A stretch of DNA of 6,487 nt from Bacteroidota bacterium. GTDB taxonomy: Bacteria; Bacteroidota; Bacteroidia; Chitinophagales; Chitinophagaceae. Position 1 is the stretch's first letter. Every line of letters begins with the position of its first letter. The notes under the pieces were generated by a model. That model did not search any database. It had not been told where the DNA came from and saw only the letters and a list, made by a program, of their open reading frames with translations. The translations under genes and the position numbers were made by a program. Shown here in pieces: positions 6,419-6,487 of this stretch. The DNA lies in NCBI GenBank assembly GCA_947461985.1, contig CANHNT010000116.1:1-6487 (forward strand), read 5' to 3'.

Positions 6419-6450
6419 TAAAATTATATTTTTTTTAAATACCAACCAAA
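6419..6450 (-). promoter_or_regulatory. Probable promoter of the T9SS cargo gene
   Basis: On the minus strand, TTTG (6450-6447) is followed after 20 bases by TAATTTTA (6426-6419). This fits the Bacteroidota pattern of a -33 TTG/TTTG and a -7 TAnnTTTG, with one mismatch in the last base. The start of transcription would be near 6412, giving a short A/T-rich leader of about 25 bases before the ATG at 6386, with no Shine-Dalgarno sequence. No other gene is visible in 6387-6487. Confidence 0.5.
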
Positions 6451-6478
6451 AAAATAATAATATAGTAATCAACAGTCT

Positions 6479-6486
6479 TACATTTG
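6479..6486 (+). promoter_or_regulatory. Possible -7 element of a divergent promoter at the window edge
   Basis: The plus strand reads TACATTTG here, a full match to TAnnTTTG and followed by C, a form common ahead of Bacteroidota genes. It would drive a gene to the right, outside the window. No TTG is visible at the -33 distance, so support is limited to one element. Confidence 0.3.
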
Positions 6487-6487
6487 C

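Noticed and set aside
1..6487. Search for tRNA, rRNA, CRISPR, insertion sequences and attachment sites
   Set aside because: No cloverleaf, spaced direct repeats, transposase motif or terminal inverted repeats were seen; the inverted repeats found are short terminator hairpins.

Overview
The window is AT-rich and every convincing gene lies on the minus strand, so the genes are read here from right to left. Several signs point to Bacteroidota, probably a Flavobacteriales-like or related low-GC lineage. One protein ends in a type A sorting domain of the type IX secretion system. An ECF sigma factor is followed by a Bacteroidota-type inner-membrane/outer-membrane regulator. Start codons lack Shine-Dalgarno sequences and are preceded by A-rich stretches, and promoter-like TAnnTTTG elements are present. 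The genus cannot be fixed from the sequence alone.

Layout from right to left: a promoter-like region (6387-6487) drives a secreted T9SS cargo protein of unknown function (5049-6386), which ends at a strong intrinsic terminator (5001-5029). Next comes a two-gene operon: an ECF sigma-70 factor with a TTG start (4347-4916) and, 17 bp later, a 597-residue protein (2536-4329). That protein has a cytoplasmic anti-sigma-like head, one transmembrane helix, a disordered linker of about 290 residues and a C-terminal outer-membrane beta-barrel. A hairpin terminator (2480-2508) follows. A second two-gene unit encodes a Nif3/YqfO-family protein (1366-2463) and, 8 bp later, a coiled-coil C4 zinc-ribbon protein (605-1357). 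It ends at a hairpin (559-580). The left edge holds the first 180 codons of an exported, helical TPR-like protein that runs off the window (1-541).

The most interesting system is the sigma/barrel pair. Its architecture matches the dual membrane-spanning anti-sigma factors (Dma) described from Bacteroides thetaiotaomicron. In that family a single polypeptide bridges both membranes, so the state of the outer membrane can be signalled directly to a cytoplasmic sigma factor. The inferred circuit here is: the barrel senses an outer-membrane condition, the head releases the sigma factor, and the sigma factor transcribes envelope genes. Its signal and regulon are unknown. The Nif3 and zinc-ribbon genes form a widely conserved pair whose joint function is unsettled. 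No RNA genes, CRISPR arrays, insertion sequences or integration sites were seen, and no gene-free stretch exceeds about 130 bp.
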